The position numbers and the translations under genes are program-made. Below the pieces are notes generated by a model, which saw only the letters and a list, made by a program, of their open reading frames with translations, was not told the origin of the DNA and made no database searches. DNA of 64,000 nt, from NCBI GenBank assembly GCA_963921195.1, contig OY992537.1, positions 147,615,841 to 147,679,840 of the forward strand, read 5' to 3'. Origin of the DNA: Pegoplata infirma. Its lineage: Eukaryota > Arthropoda > Insecta > Diptera > Anthomyiidae. Shown here piece by piece: positions 31,380 through 42,813 of this stretch (position 1 is the stretch's first letter; every line of letters begins with the position of its first letter).

Positions 31380-34300
31380 TCAGATTCTGATGATTTTATC
31401 TTATTTATCTTATTTTATCTGTCTCAGAATAGAGACTTTTTCTATAGAAAAACTGTCTCAGAATCTGAGACTTTTTCTATAGAAAAACTGTCTCAGAATC
31501 TGAGATTTTTCTATAGAAAAACTGTCTCAGAATCTTAGACTTTTTCTATAGAAAAACTGTCTCAGAATCTGAGACTTTTTCTATAGAAAAACTGTCTCAG
31601 AATCTGAGACTTTTTCTATAGAAAACTGTCTCAGAATCTGAGACTTTTTCTATAGAAAAACTGTCTCAGAATCTGAGACTTTTTCTATAGAAAAACTGTC
31701 TCAGAATCTGAGACTTTTTCTATAGAAAAACTGTCTCAGAATCTGAGACTTTTTCTATAGAAAAACTGTCTCAGAATCTGAGACTTTTTCTATAGAAAAA
31801 CTGTCTCAGAATCTGAGACTTTTTCTATAGAAAAACTGTCTCAGAATCTGAGACTTTTTCTATAGAAAAACTGTCTCAGAATCTGAGACTTTTTCTATAG
31901 AAAAACTGTCTCAGAATCTGAGACTTTTTCTATAGAAAAACTGTCTCAGAATCTGAGACTTTTTCTATAGAAAAACTGTCTCAGAATCTGAGACTTTTTC
32001 TATAGAAAAACTGTCTCAGAATCTGAGACTTTTTCTATAGAAAAACTGTCTCAGAATCTGAGACTTTTTCTATAGAAAAACTGTCTCAGATTCTGAGACT
32101 TTTTCTATAGAAAAACTGTCTCAGAATCTGAGACTTTTTCTATAGAAAAACTGTCTCAGAATCTGAGACTTTTTCTATAGAAAAACTGTCTCAGAATCTG
32201 AGACTTTTTCTATAGAAAAACTGTCTCAGAATCTGAGACTTTTTCTATAGAAAAACTGTCTCAGAATCTGAGACTTTTTCTATAGAAAAACTGTCTCAGA
32301 ATCTGAGACTTTTTCTATAGAAAAACTGTCTCAGAATCTGAGACTTTTTCTATAGAAAAACTGTCTCAGAATCTGAGACTTTTTCTATAGAAAAACTGTC
32401 TCAGAATCTTAGACTTTTTCTATAGAAAAACTGTCTCAGAATCTGAGACTTTTTCTATAGAAAAACTGTCTCAGAATCTGAGACTTTTTCTATAGAAAAA
32501 CTGTCTCAGAATCTGAGACTTTTTCTATAGAAAAACTGTCTCAGAATCTGAGACTTTTTCTATAGAAAAACTGTCTCAGAATCTGAGACTTTTTCTATAG
32601 AAAAACTGTCTCAGAATCTGAGACTTTTTCTATAGAAAAACTGTCTCAGAATCTGAGACTTTTTCTATAGAAAAACTGTCTCAGAATCTGAGACTTTTTC
32701 TATAGAAAAACTGTCTCAGAATCTGAGACTTTTTCTATAGAAAAACTGTCTCAGAATCTGAGACTTTTTCTATAGAAAAACTGTCTCAGAATCTGAGACT
32801 TTTTCTATAGAAAAACTGTCTCAGAATCTGAGACTTTTTCTATAGAAAAACTGTCTCAGAATCTGAGACTTTTTCTATAGAAAAACTGTCTCAGAATCTG
32901 AGACTTTTTCTATAGAAAAACTGTCTCAGAATCTGAGACTTTTGTATAGAAAAATGTCTCAGAATCTGAGACTTGTATAGAAAAAATGTCTCAGAATCTG
33001 AAAATTGTCTCAGAATCTGAAAATTGTCTCAGAATCTGAGACTTTTTCTATCGAAAAATTGTCTTAGAATCTGAGACTTTTTCTATAGAATCTGAGACTG
33101 AGACTTTTTCTATAGAAAAACTGTCTCAGAATATGAGACTTTTTCTATAGAAAAACTGTCTCAGAATCTTAGACTTTTTCTATAGAAAAACTGTCTCAGA
33201 ATCTGAGACTTTTTCTATAGAAAAACTATCTCAGAATCTGAGACTTATACCATACTCGCATTCATTTAAACTAGTTTAATTATGTGTTTTCCCCATACAA
33301 TTTTAAACACGATATCTGTCAAAATAAAACGAAGTTTAAATTTGACGTTTAAATTGTGTGGGGAAAACCAATAATTAAACTAGTTAAAAATGAATGCGAA
33401 CACCGTTTTAGTATCTGGCATTTTCTATACAATTTTTTTGAGACAATTTTTCTATAGAAAAAGTCTCAGATTCTGAGACAATTTTTCTGATTGAGACTTA
33501 GTATCTGGCTTTTTCTATACAATTTTTTTGAGACAATTTTTCTATAGAAAAAGTCTCAGATTCTGAGACAATTTTTCTATAGAAAAAGTCTCAGATTCTG
33601 AGACAATTTTTCTATAGAAAAAGTCTCAGATTCTGAGACAATTTTTCTATAGAAAAAGTCTCAGATTCTGAGACAATTTTTCTATAGAAAAAGTCTCAGA
33701 TTCTGAGACAATTTTTCTATAGAAAAAGTCTCAGATTCTGAGACAATTTTTCTATAGAAAAAGTCTCAGATTCTGAGGCAATTTTTCTATAGAAAAAGTC
33801 TCAGATTCTGAGACAATTTTTCTATAGAAAAAGTCTCAGATTCTGAGACAATTTTTCTATAGAAAAAGTCTCAGATTCTGAGACAATTTTTCTATAGAAA
33901 AAGTCTCAGATTCTTAGACAATTTTTCTATAGAAAAAGTCTCAGATTCTGAGACAATTTTTCTATAGAAAAAGTCTCAGATTCTGAGACAATTTTTCTAT
34001 AGAAAAAGTCTCAGATTCTGAGACAATTTTTCTATAGAAAAAGTCTCAGATTCTGAGACAATTTTTCTATAGAAAAAGTCTCAGATTCTGAGACAATTTT
34101 TCTATAGAAAAAGTCTCAGATTCTGAGACAATTTTTCTATAGAAAAAGTCTCAGATTCTGAGACAATTTTTCTATAGAAAAAGTCTCAGATTCTGAGACA
34201 ATTTTTCTATAGAAAAAGTCTCAGATTCTGAGACAATTTTTCTATAGATTTTTTTTCTATAGTCTCAGATTCTGAGACAATTTTTCTATAGAAAAAGTCT

Positions 34301-35600
34301 CAGATTCTGAGACAATTTTTCTATAGAAAAAGTCTCAGATTCTGAGACAATTTTTCTATAGAAAAAGTCTCAGATTCTGAGACAATTTTTCTATAGAAAA
34401 AGTCTCAGATTCTGAGACAATGTTTCTATAGAAAAAGTCTCAGATTCTGAGACAATTTTTCTATAGAAAAAGTCTCAGATTCTGAGACAATTTTTCTATA
34501 GAAAAAGTCTCAGATTCTGAGACAATTTTTCTATAGAAAAAGTCTCAGATTCTGAGACAATCTTTCTATAGAAAAAGTCTCAGATTTTGAGACAATCTTT
34601 CTATAGAAAAAGTCTCAGATTCTGAGTCAATTTTTCTATAGAAAAGGTCTCAGATTCTGAGACAATTTTTCTATAGAAAAAGTCTCAAACCTGATAGAAA
34701 AAGTCTCAGATTCTGAGATAATTTTTCTATAGAAAAAGTCTCAGATTCTGAGACAATTTTTCTATAGAAAAAGTCTCAGTTTCTGAGACAATTTTTCTAT
34801 AGAAAAAGTCTCAGTTTCTGAGACAATTTTTCTATAGAAAAAGTCTCAGAATTCTGAGACAATTTTTCTATAGAAAAAGTCTCAGATTCTGAGACAATTT
34901 TTCTATAGAAAAGTCTCAGATTCTAAGACAATTTTTCTGTAGAAAAAGTCTCAGATTCTGAGACAATTTTTCTATAGAAAAAGTCTCAGTCTCAGATTCT
35001 ATAGAAAAAGTCTCAGATTCTGAGACAATTTTTCGATAGAAAAAGTCTCAGATTCTGAGACAATTTTCAGATTCTGAGACATATTTTCTATAAAAAAGTC
35101 TTAGATTCTGAGACTTTTTTTCTAAAAAAAATTCTCAGAAATTTTTTCTATAGAAAAAGTCTCAGATTCTGAGACATTTTTTATAGAAAAAGTCTCAGAT
35201 TCTGAAACATTTTTTCTGTAGAAAAAGTGTCAGGTTCTGAGACATTTTTTTTTAAATCTCAGGTTCTGAGACATTTTTTGTATAGAAAAAGTCACAGATT
35301 CTGAGACTTTTTTTCTATAGAAAAAGTCTGATTCTGATATATTTTTTCCATAGAAAAAGTTTCAGATTCTGAAACATTTTTTGTATAGAAATAGTCACAG
35401 ATTCTGAGGCATTTTTTCTATAGAAAAAGTCTCAGATTCTAAAATATTTTTTCTGTAGAAAAAGTTTCAGATTCTGAGACATTTTATCTATAAAAAAATT
35501 TTTAGATTCTGAGAAATTTATTCTATAGAAAAAGTCTCAGATTCTAAGACAGTTTTTCTATAGAAAAAGTCTCAGAGTCTGAGAAATTTTTTCTCTCGTA
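31380..35600. repeat. 35-bp double-palindrome minisatellite, array B, in two inverted halves
   Basis: 31430-33244 consists of ~50 nearly identical units GTCTCAGAATCTGAGAC + TTTTTCTATAGAAAAA + CT. 33410-35600 holds ~60 units in the opposite sense (GTCTCAGATTCTGAGACAA + TTTTTCTATAGAAAAA). A 160-bp hairpin MITE lies at the switch. Units in the middle of each half are the most uniform and those at the outer edges (35100-35600) the most diverged, as expected of unequal exchange. Same unit as array A (11190) and array C (41940). Confidence 0.95.
33248..33407. mobile_element. 160-bp hairpin MITE with TTA target duplication
   Basis: TTA at 33245-33247 and 33408-33410. The unoccupied site GAGACTTAGTATCTGGC is preserved at about 33493 within a duplicated piece of the same array. 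The arms CGCATTCATTT...AACTAGTTTAATTA are inverted over ~55 bases. TTA/TAA duplication is typical of PIF/Harbinger. Confidence 0.8.
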
Positions 35601-35718
35601 TGATTAAAATATTAATAAAGTAAATATGATTTTTATATTCCAGGTAGATTTGGATTTTGACTACATTTTTCTTATAAGTGGAATAGCTTGAATCAGGAAA
35701 ATCAATTTTGACAGTATA
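35601..35718. other. Short spacer between array B and the next MITE
   Basis: AT-rich sequence (GGTAGATTTGGATTTTGACTAC...) with no recognisable feature. Confidence 0.4.
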
Positions 35719-36521
35719 CACTCATAGAAATATCTTAGTAGAAAAATTAGTAAACCCATTGTAGATCAAGTTTTACAGAATATTGCCGTATTCAACAAAA
35801 AATAATGTTGATATCGTTGAATAATCAGTAAAGTTGAATCAACTCTTTACATCGCTTATACAGAATTCAATAGATAAAACCAAAAAAGAAAAACAACCCT
35901 GCTCGTTCATTTTTGTATTATCAAGTTGGTAGCAATGTGAAATTTGTTTTGTCTCTTATAAAATTATTTTATGTGTTTGTTTCTTATAAAAATATTTAAT
36001 ATTATAAAAATAAATTAAAATAGGATCTGATGATCAGATTCTGATCTGGAAATATTTGGTTAGTAATAAAATACATTGGTTACTTTATGTATTCATACTA
36101 TATATTTTTGTTTGTTTTTTTTTAAGGCTTTTAATTTGGTGTCATTAGAAAACTGGAGAATGGCTTACGAGTGCAAAACATAAATAAAAGAAGTGTGTGA
36201 AAATCTTGTGTTGAAATATTGCAGCTTAAAAAGCCGGTGATAATTCTAAAAAATATTGTGATTTTTACTTAATAAAAGAATATTAACAAATAACAACAAG
36301 CTTTTTTTTATTAATAATATTTCTTATATCAACAAAAATATGAGTTGAGTTTACAAAAAATACGAGTTGATTTACAAAAAAACGAGTTGATCAACTTTTA
36401 CAAAAACTGACAACAATTTTTATTGAAATCAACATAAATATTTGTAGGGTCAAAATCAACAATGATTTCTGTTGAATTTACAATGATTTTCTTTGGGAAT
36501 ACAATGATTTTTGGTTGAGTG
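35719..36521. mobile_element. TA-flanked MITE, family CACTCAACC/CACTCATAG, inverted complete copy
   Basis: TA at 35717-35718 and 36522-36523. It begins CACTCATAGAAATATC and ends ATTTTTGGTTGAGTG, the reverse of the copy at 27834. About 803 bases, non-coding. It contains a short duplication of GATCAGATTCTGATC near 36025. Confidence 0.8.
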
Positions 36522-36529
36522 TAGTTTGG

Positions 36530-36878
36530 AGCGCCCTAATGTATCTCATAATTTTTTTTATTTTTTTTTTAAATAAATATATAAATTAAAAAAAAAAAAC
36601 TCTTTTTTTTTAGCCGTTTATGGGTTAATTAAATTAAATAAAATACCAATTTTAAAATGAATATCTGCTAAGGCTCCGTTTGTAAATTTCCAAAATTTAC
36701 AAGGAGTATTACCAAAAATTATAGGTAATTTTTCGAACATAGAAATTTGATAGGAATTTCCTATTATTTTTGTAATTGTGCCTAAAATTTTAGCAACTGC
36801 CATGTTGCCTTAGAACTTATTGTAAGCTGATATTATACTACAATTTTAGGATATATTACCTCGATTTTTTTTTGTGTG
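36530..36878. mobile_element. Partial TA-flanked MITE, family CACACAAAAAA
   Basis: The right end ATTACCTCGATTTTTTTTTGTGTG followed by TA (36879-36880) matches the ends of the 10827-14829 element. Internal words (TATTATACTACAATTTTAGG) match the inverse of that element's left sub-terminal part. The other end is missing. Confidence 0.6.
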
Positions 36879-36880
36879 TA

Positions 36881-37177
36881 GTATGTGTTGTTTATTCTCT
36901 AATATAAATAAAAAATATATAAAATAATTACAATGATTGTTTTATATGTAAAAGGTAAGTAAAATATAAATATTAAAGAATTTAAATAAATGATTTTTAA
37001 TACAATAAAATAAATGGATGTTAATTTGTGCTGTAGCACACTTACTTGTTTTCTTCGGAACAATTGACACAAAAAAGGTACAATAATTGGCCTGATGGGC
37101 CTTATATATGGATGTAAAAATATTTAACAAACACAAATACATGGACCAAAAAAATATATATAACGAATATAAAAACA
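36881..37177 (-). repeat. BEL LTR, first part (minus strand)
   Basis: On the minus strand a purine run (GAGAAGGGGAAAAA) follows the pol stop and TGTTTTTATATTCG starts the LTR at 37177. The sequence matches 56460-56939 closely. The MITE ending at 36878 interrupts it; the uninterrupted form GTGTGTAGTATGTG is seen at 56461. Confidence 0.7.
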
Positions 37178-37193
37178 TAAATTTTTCCCCTTC

Positions 37194-37462
37194 TCAATTG
37201 GCGGTCTGCTTTTGTTGTTGCTGATTGAATGGCGATGCTTGAACTAACTCAGCGTTGCATACAGTAGAGTTACCATCACCAACATTCCCACCCCCGTGAA
37301 CTGACCCAGAGGGGGAGGTCTCACTAGAATCATCTTGGACTTCTACATCTAGAATGGCCAACTTTGAAACGGGTCTTCTGTAAACCCCAGAGCTGGTGCT
37401 GACTTCTGCAGAGCGAGCTACGCCGTCTTTGCCATAATGCAGTTTGATGCCGGAGTTGAAAA
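37194..37462 (-). pseudogene. BEL/Pao pol C-terminal end (partial)
   Basis: About 86 codons ending at TGA (37196-37194). It contains IKLHYGKDGVARSAEVSTSS followed by GVYRRPVSKLAIL, the C-terminal signature of BEL integrases, then an acidic/serine-rich tail and a QQQQKQ run. The upstream part breaks off at about 37460. An 85-base piece of the same end lies at 56950-57035. Confidence 0.75.
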
Positions 37463-38310
37463 TGGCTAGTTTTAACGGAATGTCATCATATTATATACTT
37501 TTTATAATTTTAAAATAAAAATCTTAATAAAGTCTTAATAAGTTTATGAAATAATTTTTTTTTGCATACATATAAAAATCAACATTTTAAAAGAATTGAA
37601 TCCATCTGCTAGTTCAGTTATTACTGACTAAATTCAAAATCTATTGAGTTTCAACTTATGAATTTGTTGACAACAACACTCAGAAAATTATTGCTATTAT
37701 TTATTATTATTTTTTTTGTGTGTAGTAATAGTTGATTTATGTAGTTGTTTTTAGTTTTTTTCTAAAAACTCGTTTTTTCTAGAAATTTTTATTGCAAACG
37801 AATGTGTCGAACGAGTTGGTCGTGCGGGATGCGGAAGGAATTATTTTTATACCAAATAAATAATATCTAAATAAATTAAATTACAATTTATTAAATTTAA
37901 TTATAACAAAAAATATGTTTTTGGAAAAATATTCTTGAGCGAAAGAAAATAAGTGGATAAATGAGATAACAAGTGTGTATAATATAGCGCTCACATAAGC
38001 GTGTGTAAAAACCAATCGGAAAAAAACAAAATACAATGTATGCAGTGTCTTGTTTTCTTATGAGCGTGCCATCTTTCTTTTCTTTGTATACACAACAGAA
38101 CAGGTACATACTTTTTTGAAACATTGCAAATTAATTATTTTTTTTTTATAAATCAATTTTACCAAAGCATTTTGTTTTTTTTTATTCCAGACAAATTTTG
38201 ATCAGTAGCGGTGAAAATTTGAAATGAACTATTAAAAAAACAAAGGTAAATACAATCAATTTATTTTGTTTAACATTTTATTAATATAATTTTTTTCTTC
38301 TATAATTCCA
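37463..38310. other. Non-coding stretch, nothing recognised
   Basis: AT-rich sequence; the open frame at 37897-38124 has no domain. CACTCAGAAAATTA near 37678 and TTTTTTTTGTGTGTA near 37725 resemble MITE ends of the CACNCA type but lack a matching partner. Confidence 0.35.
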
Positions 38311-38461
38311 CACCCAAAAAATTTTGTAGTTGATTACAACTTAAATATCAACTATTTTGTAGGTGAATTACCACTAACTAAAATATAGTTGATTTTCTTA
38401 AGTTGCTGATAACTACAAATAAACCAAAATATAAAATCAACTACATAAGTCGTTATTATTA

Positions 38462-39247
38462 CACTCAAAAGAAAAACTCTGTCAAAAAATCTGTAAAACG
38501 ACTTTCAATTTGAATTAGCAATCTTTTAGCAGATTGTTCTGCTGAGAAGGATATTTTTAGTAAAATCTCTGTCATTTAGTTTAAGAAAATAACATACATT
38601 TTACTATGTTTATACTGATTTTGTTTGCTGAATTTCATTATTTTTTCAAGAAATTTTTTTATATAAAAAAAAAAGCAGAACAGATTGTCAGCAGATTGCT
38701 CTGCTGAAATCAGCAGATTGTTCTGCTGAAATCAGCAGATTGTTCTGCTGAAATCAGCAGATTATTCTGCTGAAATCAGCAGATTTTTTCTGCTAAAATC
38801 AGCAGATTTTTCTGCTAAAATCAGCAGATATTTCTGCTGATTTCAGCAGATCAATCTGCTGATTTCAGCAGAGCAATCTGCTGACAATCTGTTCTGCTTT
38901 TTTTTTTATATAAAAAAATTTCTTAACAAAATAATGAAATTCAGCAAACAAAATCAGTATAAACATAGTAAAATGTCACACATGTTTAATAACTAAAACG
39001 CCAGATAAAAGTATAAGCTTCCGTAGCGTAGTGGTTAAGAAGTGTACTTTCAAATCGGAAGGTGGCGAGTTCGATGCTGGCTGGCACCGTATGTTTTTTT
39101 TTTTTTTATTGTTATATTTATTCACCTCTTATGACAGATATTTAGCAAACCGTGTCTGCTAAAATCAGCAGATTTCTCATATAGCTCAAAATGGGTGTAT
39201 TTTCAGCAGATTTTTCTGCTGATTGGACAGAGAATTTATTTTGAGTG
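38462..39247. mobile_element. TA-flanked MITE, family CACTCAAAAGA, with tRNA-like module (copy 1)
   Basis: TA at 38460-38461 and 39248-39249. The ends are CACTCAAAAGAAAAACTCTG and ...CAGAGAATTTATTTTGAGTG. Left of centre is a long hairpin of CAGCAGATTGTTCTGCTGAAAT-type repeats (38680-38910): the block from ATTTTTTTATATAAAA to its inverse spans ~300 bases, with AGCAGA/TCTGCT dyads repeated about twelve times. A tRNA-like sequence lies at 39017-39089. Confidence 0.85.
39017..39089 (+). other. tRNA-like module in MITE copy 1
   Basis: A-box-like TAGCGTAGTGG (39024-39034) and B-box-like GAGTTCGATGC (39067-39077) are 32 bases apart, within a 73-base segment starting GCTTCCG, followed by a T run (39094 onward) that could terminate pol III. 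T-stem pairing is imperfect and the acceptor ends do not pair well, so it is a tRNA relic or SINE-type promoter rather than a proven tRNA gene. The copy at 41470 is identical over the boxes. Confidence 0.5.
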
Positions 39248-40924
39248 TACCAATATTTAGTTGATTTCAACTTATATTTGACATATTTAAAAAATAGCTG
39301 AAAACAACTATGTGAACAGTTGAAAACAACTTAAAATAGCAAAATATAACGATCAAATAAATAATTTTATATAAGGGTTCAAGTTGAAAAAATGCAGAAG
39401 AAAAATTGAATTTCTAAAAATTATAGACATTTCTGGTATTTCCTATACCGGTTTCAAACACCCCAGTTAGTGTCATCTTCAGTAGGATTTTAAATGTCGG
39501 TTTGTCTTGTTAATGAAAACTGTTTTTTATATATGTGAATATTTATAGTTTCTACAGAATAAATTTTGACAGTTTCCAACACTACAATTCTATTTCTAGC
39601 AATCTCAACCTCACCTCATACTTTCTTTCAACTTTTTTGTCTCTTACATTATTTCGCAAGGGTTACCAACATAATCTGGAATTGCAGACACAAATGAAGG
39701 AATTTGCATTTTCTGTTTCAGAGACGTGCCTAATGGCGACATATTTTGTCAGTAATTTTATTTGATTTTTTCTGTAAGTACAGATCGAGCACGGGCTCAA
39801 ATTATATTTGATATAAGGGTTCAAGTTGAAAAAATGCTGAAGAAAAATTGAATTTCTAAAAATTATAGACATTTCTGGTATTTCCTATACCGGTTTCAAA
39901 CACCCCAGTTAGTGTCATCTTCAGTAGGATTTTAAATGTCGGTTTGTCTTGTTAATGAAAACTGTTTTTTATATATGTGAATATTTATAGTTTCTACAGA
40001 ATAAATTTTGACAGTTTCCAACACTACAATTCTATTTCTAGCAATCTCAACCTCACCTCATACTTTCTTTCAACTTTTTTGTCTCTTACATTATTTCGCA
40101 AGGGTTACCAACATAATCTGGAATTGCAGACACAAATGAAGGAATTTGCATTTTCTGTTTCAGAGACGTGCCTAATGGCGACATATTTTGTCAGTAATTT
40201 TATTTGATTTTTTCTGTAAGTACAGATCGAGCACGGGCTCAAATTATATTTGATATAAGGGTTCAAGTTGAAAAAATGCAGAAGAAAAATTGAATTTCTA
40301 AAAATTATAGACATTTCTGGTATTTCCTATACCGGTTTCAAACACCCCAGTTAGTGTCATCTTCAGTAGGATTTTAAATGTCGGTTTGTCTTGTTAATGA
40401 AAACTGTTTTTTATATATGTGAATATTTATAGTTTCTACAGAATACATTTTGACAGTTTCCAACACTACAATTCTATTTCTAGCAATCTCAACCTCACCT
40501 CATACTTTCTTTCAACTTTTTTGTCTCTTACATTATTTCGCAAGGGTTACCAACATAATCTGGAATTGCAGACACAAATGAAGGAATTTGCATTTTCTGT
40601 TTCAGAGACGTGCCTAATGGCGACATATTTTGTCAGTAATTTTATTTGATTTTTTCTGTAAGTACAGATCGAGCACGGGCTCAAATTATATTTGATATAA
40701 GGGTTCAAGTTGAAAAAATGCAGAAGAAAAATTGAATTTCTAAAAATTATAGACATTTCTGGTATTTCCTATACCGTTTTCAAACACCCCAGTTAGTGTC
40801 ATCTTCAGTAGGATTTTAAATGTCGGCTTGTCTTGTTAATGAAAACTGTTTTTTATGTATGTGAATATTTATAGTTTCTACAGAATAAATTTTGACAGTT
40901 TCCAACACTACAATTCTATTTCTA

Positions 40925-41703
40925 CACTCAAAAGAAAAACTCTGTCAAAAAATCTGTAAAACGACTTTCAATTTGAATTAGCAATCTTTTAGCAGATTGT
41001 TCTGCTGAGAAGGATATTTTTAGTAAAATCTCTGTCATTTAGTTTAAGAAAATAACAGACATTTTACTATGTTTATACTGATTTTGTTTGCTGAATTTCA
41101 TTATTTTTTCAAGAAATTTTTTTATATAAAAAAAAAGCAGAACAGATTGTCAGCAAATTGCTCTGCTGAAATCAGCAGATTGTTCTGCTGAAATCAGCAG
41201 ATTGTTCTGCTGAAATCAGCAGATTATTCTGCTGAAATCAGCAGATTTTTTCTGCTAAAATCAGCAGATTTTTCTGCTAAAATCAGCAGATATTTCAGCA
41301 GATCAATCTGCTGATTTCAGCAGAGCAATCTGCTGACAATCTGTTCTGCTTTTTTTTTTTATATAAAAAAATTTCTTAACAAAATAATGAAATTCAGCAA
41401 ACAAAATCAGTATAAACATAGTAAACTGTCACACATGTTTAATAACTAAAACGCCAGATAAAAGTATAAGCTTCCGTAGCGTAGTGGTTAAGAAGTGTAC
41501 TTTCAAATCGGAAGGTGGCGAGTTCGATGCTGGCTGGCGCCGTATGTTTTTTTTTTTTTTTTTATTGTTATATTTATTCACCTCTTATGACAGATATTTA
41601 GCAAACCGTGTCTGCTAAAATCAGCAGATTTCTCATATGGCTCAAAATGGGTGTATTTTCAGCAGATTTTTCTGCTGATTGGACAGAGAATTTATTTTGA
41701 GTG
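40925..41703. mobile_element. TA-flanked MITE, family CACTCAAAAGA, with tRNA-like module (copy 2)
   Basis: TA at 40923-40924 and 41704-41705. Neighbouring 442-bp units show the empty site TTTCTAGCAATC, proving a TA duplication. The copy is nearly identical to 38462-39247 with a small deletion in the AGCAGA hairpin. Confidence 0.95.
41470..41542 (+). other. tRNA-like module in MITE copy 2
   Basis: A box at 41477-41487 and B box at 41520-41530, same sequence as copy 1 apart from GGCGCCG for GGCACCG at its 3' side. Followed by a T run. Confidence 0.5.
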
Positions 41704-41939
41704 TAGCAATCTCAACCTCACCTCATACTTTCTTTCAACTTTTTTGTCTCTTACATTATTTCGCAAGTTATATTTAACTACCTTTTAGTTAATAACAATT
41801 ATGAAATTGCTGTATTTTGGTTGCTTGCTAATTAGAATAAGGTAAATATTTTTTAATTTAAAATAAGAGACGACCTGAAAGTTTTAACAGATTTTATTTA
41901 AGTTATTTAAAGGTCATACTACACTAATTTAGTTTCTAA

Positions 41940-42650
41940 TAATTTTTATATGATAAAACTGTTTTTGAACCTGAGACTTTTCTTATAGAAAAATGTCTCA
42001 GAAATTTTTCTATATAAAAGAAAATTCAAAATCAGAGAATTTTTCTATTGTGAAAAATGTCAGTCTAAAATTTTTCTACAGAAAAATATGTCTTAGAATC
42101 TGAGAATTTTGTATACAAAAATGTCTTAGAAATTCTAAGTTAGAATCTGAGAATTTTGCTATAGAAAAAATGTCTCAGAATCTGAGAATTTTTCTATAGA
42201 AAAAATGTCTCAGAATCTGAGAATTTTTCTATAGAAAAAATGTATCAGAATCTGAGAATTTTTCTATAGAAAAAATGTATCAGAATCTGAGAATTTTTCT
42301 ATAGAAAAAATGTCCCAGAATCTGATAATTTTTCTATAGATTAAATGTATCAGAATCTGAGAAATTTTCTATTGAAAAATTTCTCAAAATCTAAAAATTT
42401 TTCTATACAAAAAATGTCTCAGAATCTGAGAACTTTTATATATATGTCTCAGAATCTGAGAATTTTTCTGTATAAAAAATGTCTCAGAATCTGAGAATTT
42501 CTCTATATAAAAAATTTCTCAGAATCTGAGAGTTTTTCTATGGAAAAATTTTTGGATTCTGTAAAAATTTTTCTATACAAATAATGTCTGAGAAACTGTG
42601 AATTTTCTATAAAAAAATTACTTAAATTTTTGAATTTTGCTTAAGAAAAA
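41940..42650. repeat. 35-bp double-palindrome minisatellite, array C (diverged)
   Basis: About 18 units of GTCTCAGAATCTGAGAATTTTTCTATAGAAAAAAT type, more diverged than array B. It lies inside the 38311-43297 element. Confidence 0.9.
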
Positions 42651-42666
42651 TGTCTCGAAAATCTTA

Positions 42667-42810
42667 CCCCTCAGCTACACCTTCCATAATTATGTAAACA
42701 TAAAACAACAAACACACAGAAAACAATATCACCAACAAAAAAAATTGTTATTATTTTGTGTGTATTTGTTGTTTTATGTTTACATAATTATGGAAGGTGG
42801 AGCTGAAGGG
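42667..42810. mobile_element. 144-bp hairpin MITE with TTA target duplication
   Basis: TTA at 42664-42666 and 42811-42813. The ends are CCCCTCAGCTACACCTTCC and its near-inverse GGAAGGTGGAGCTGAAGGG. The arms extend through ATAATTATGTAAACATAAAA. PIF/Harbinger-like by TSD. The 85-aa frame at 42637-42894 is a shadow. Confidence 0.8.
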
Positions 42811-42813
42811 TTA

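Larger units (their letters stand above)
39372..41767 (+). repeat. 442-bp tandem repeat, ~3.6 copies, last copy interrupted by a MITE
   Basis: Units start ATAAGGGTTCAAGTTG at about 39372, 39814, 40256 and 40698 (period 442). They differ at only a few positions (for example GAATACATTT for GAATAAATTT in the third; ACCGTTTT for ACCGGTTT in the fourth). Unit 4 is split at TA 40923-40924 by the MITE and resumes at 41706, ending near 41767. The 76-aa frame repeated in each unit is probably an accident of the repeat, since it shows no domain and is overlapped by another open frame. Confidence 0.95.

Noticed and set aside
31430..33240. Regular 35-bp repeats resembling a CRISPR array
   Set aside because: There are no unique spacers; the whole period repeats, the unit is palindromic, and the context is an insect genome with eukaryotic transposons.
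39017..39089. Functional tRNA gene
   Set aside because: A and B boxes are present, but acceptor and anticodon stems do not pair convincingly. Recorded as tRNA-like only.
39535..40649. Repeated 76-aa protein (three copies) and its minus-strand 69-aa partner
   Set aside because: They repeat because the DNA is a 442-bp tandem repeat. No domain, no conserved start context, and both strands are open equally.
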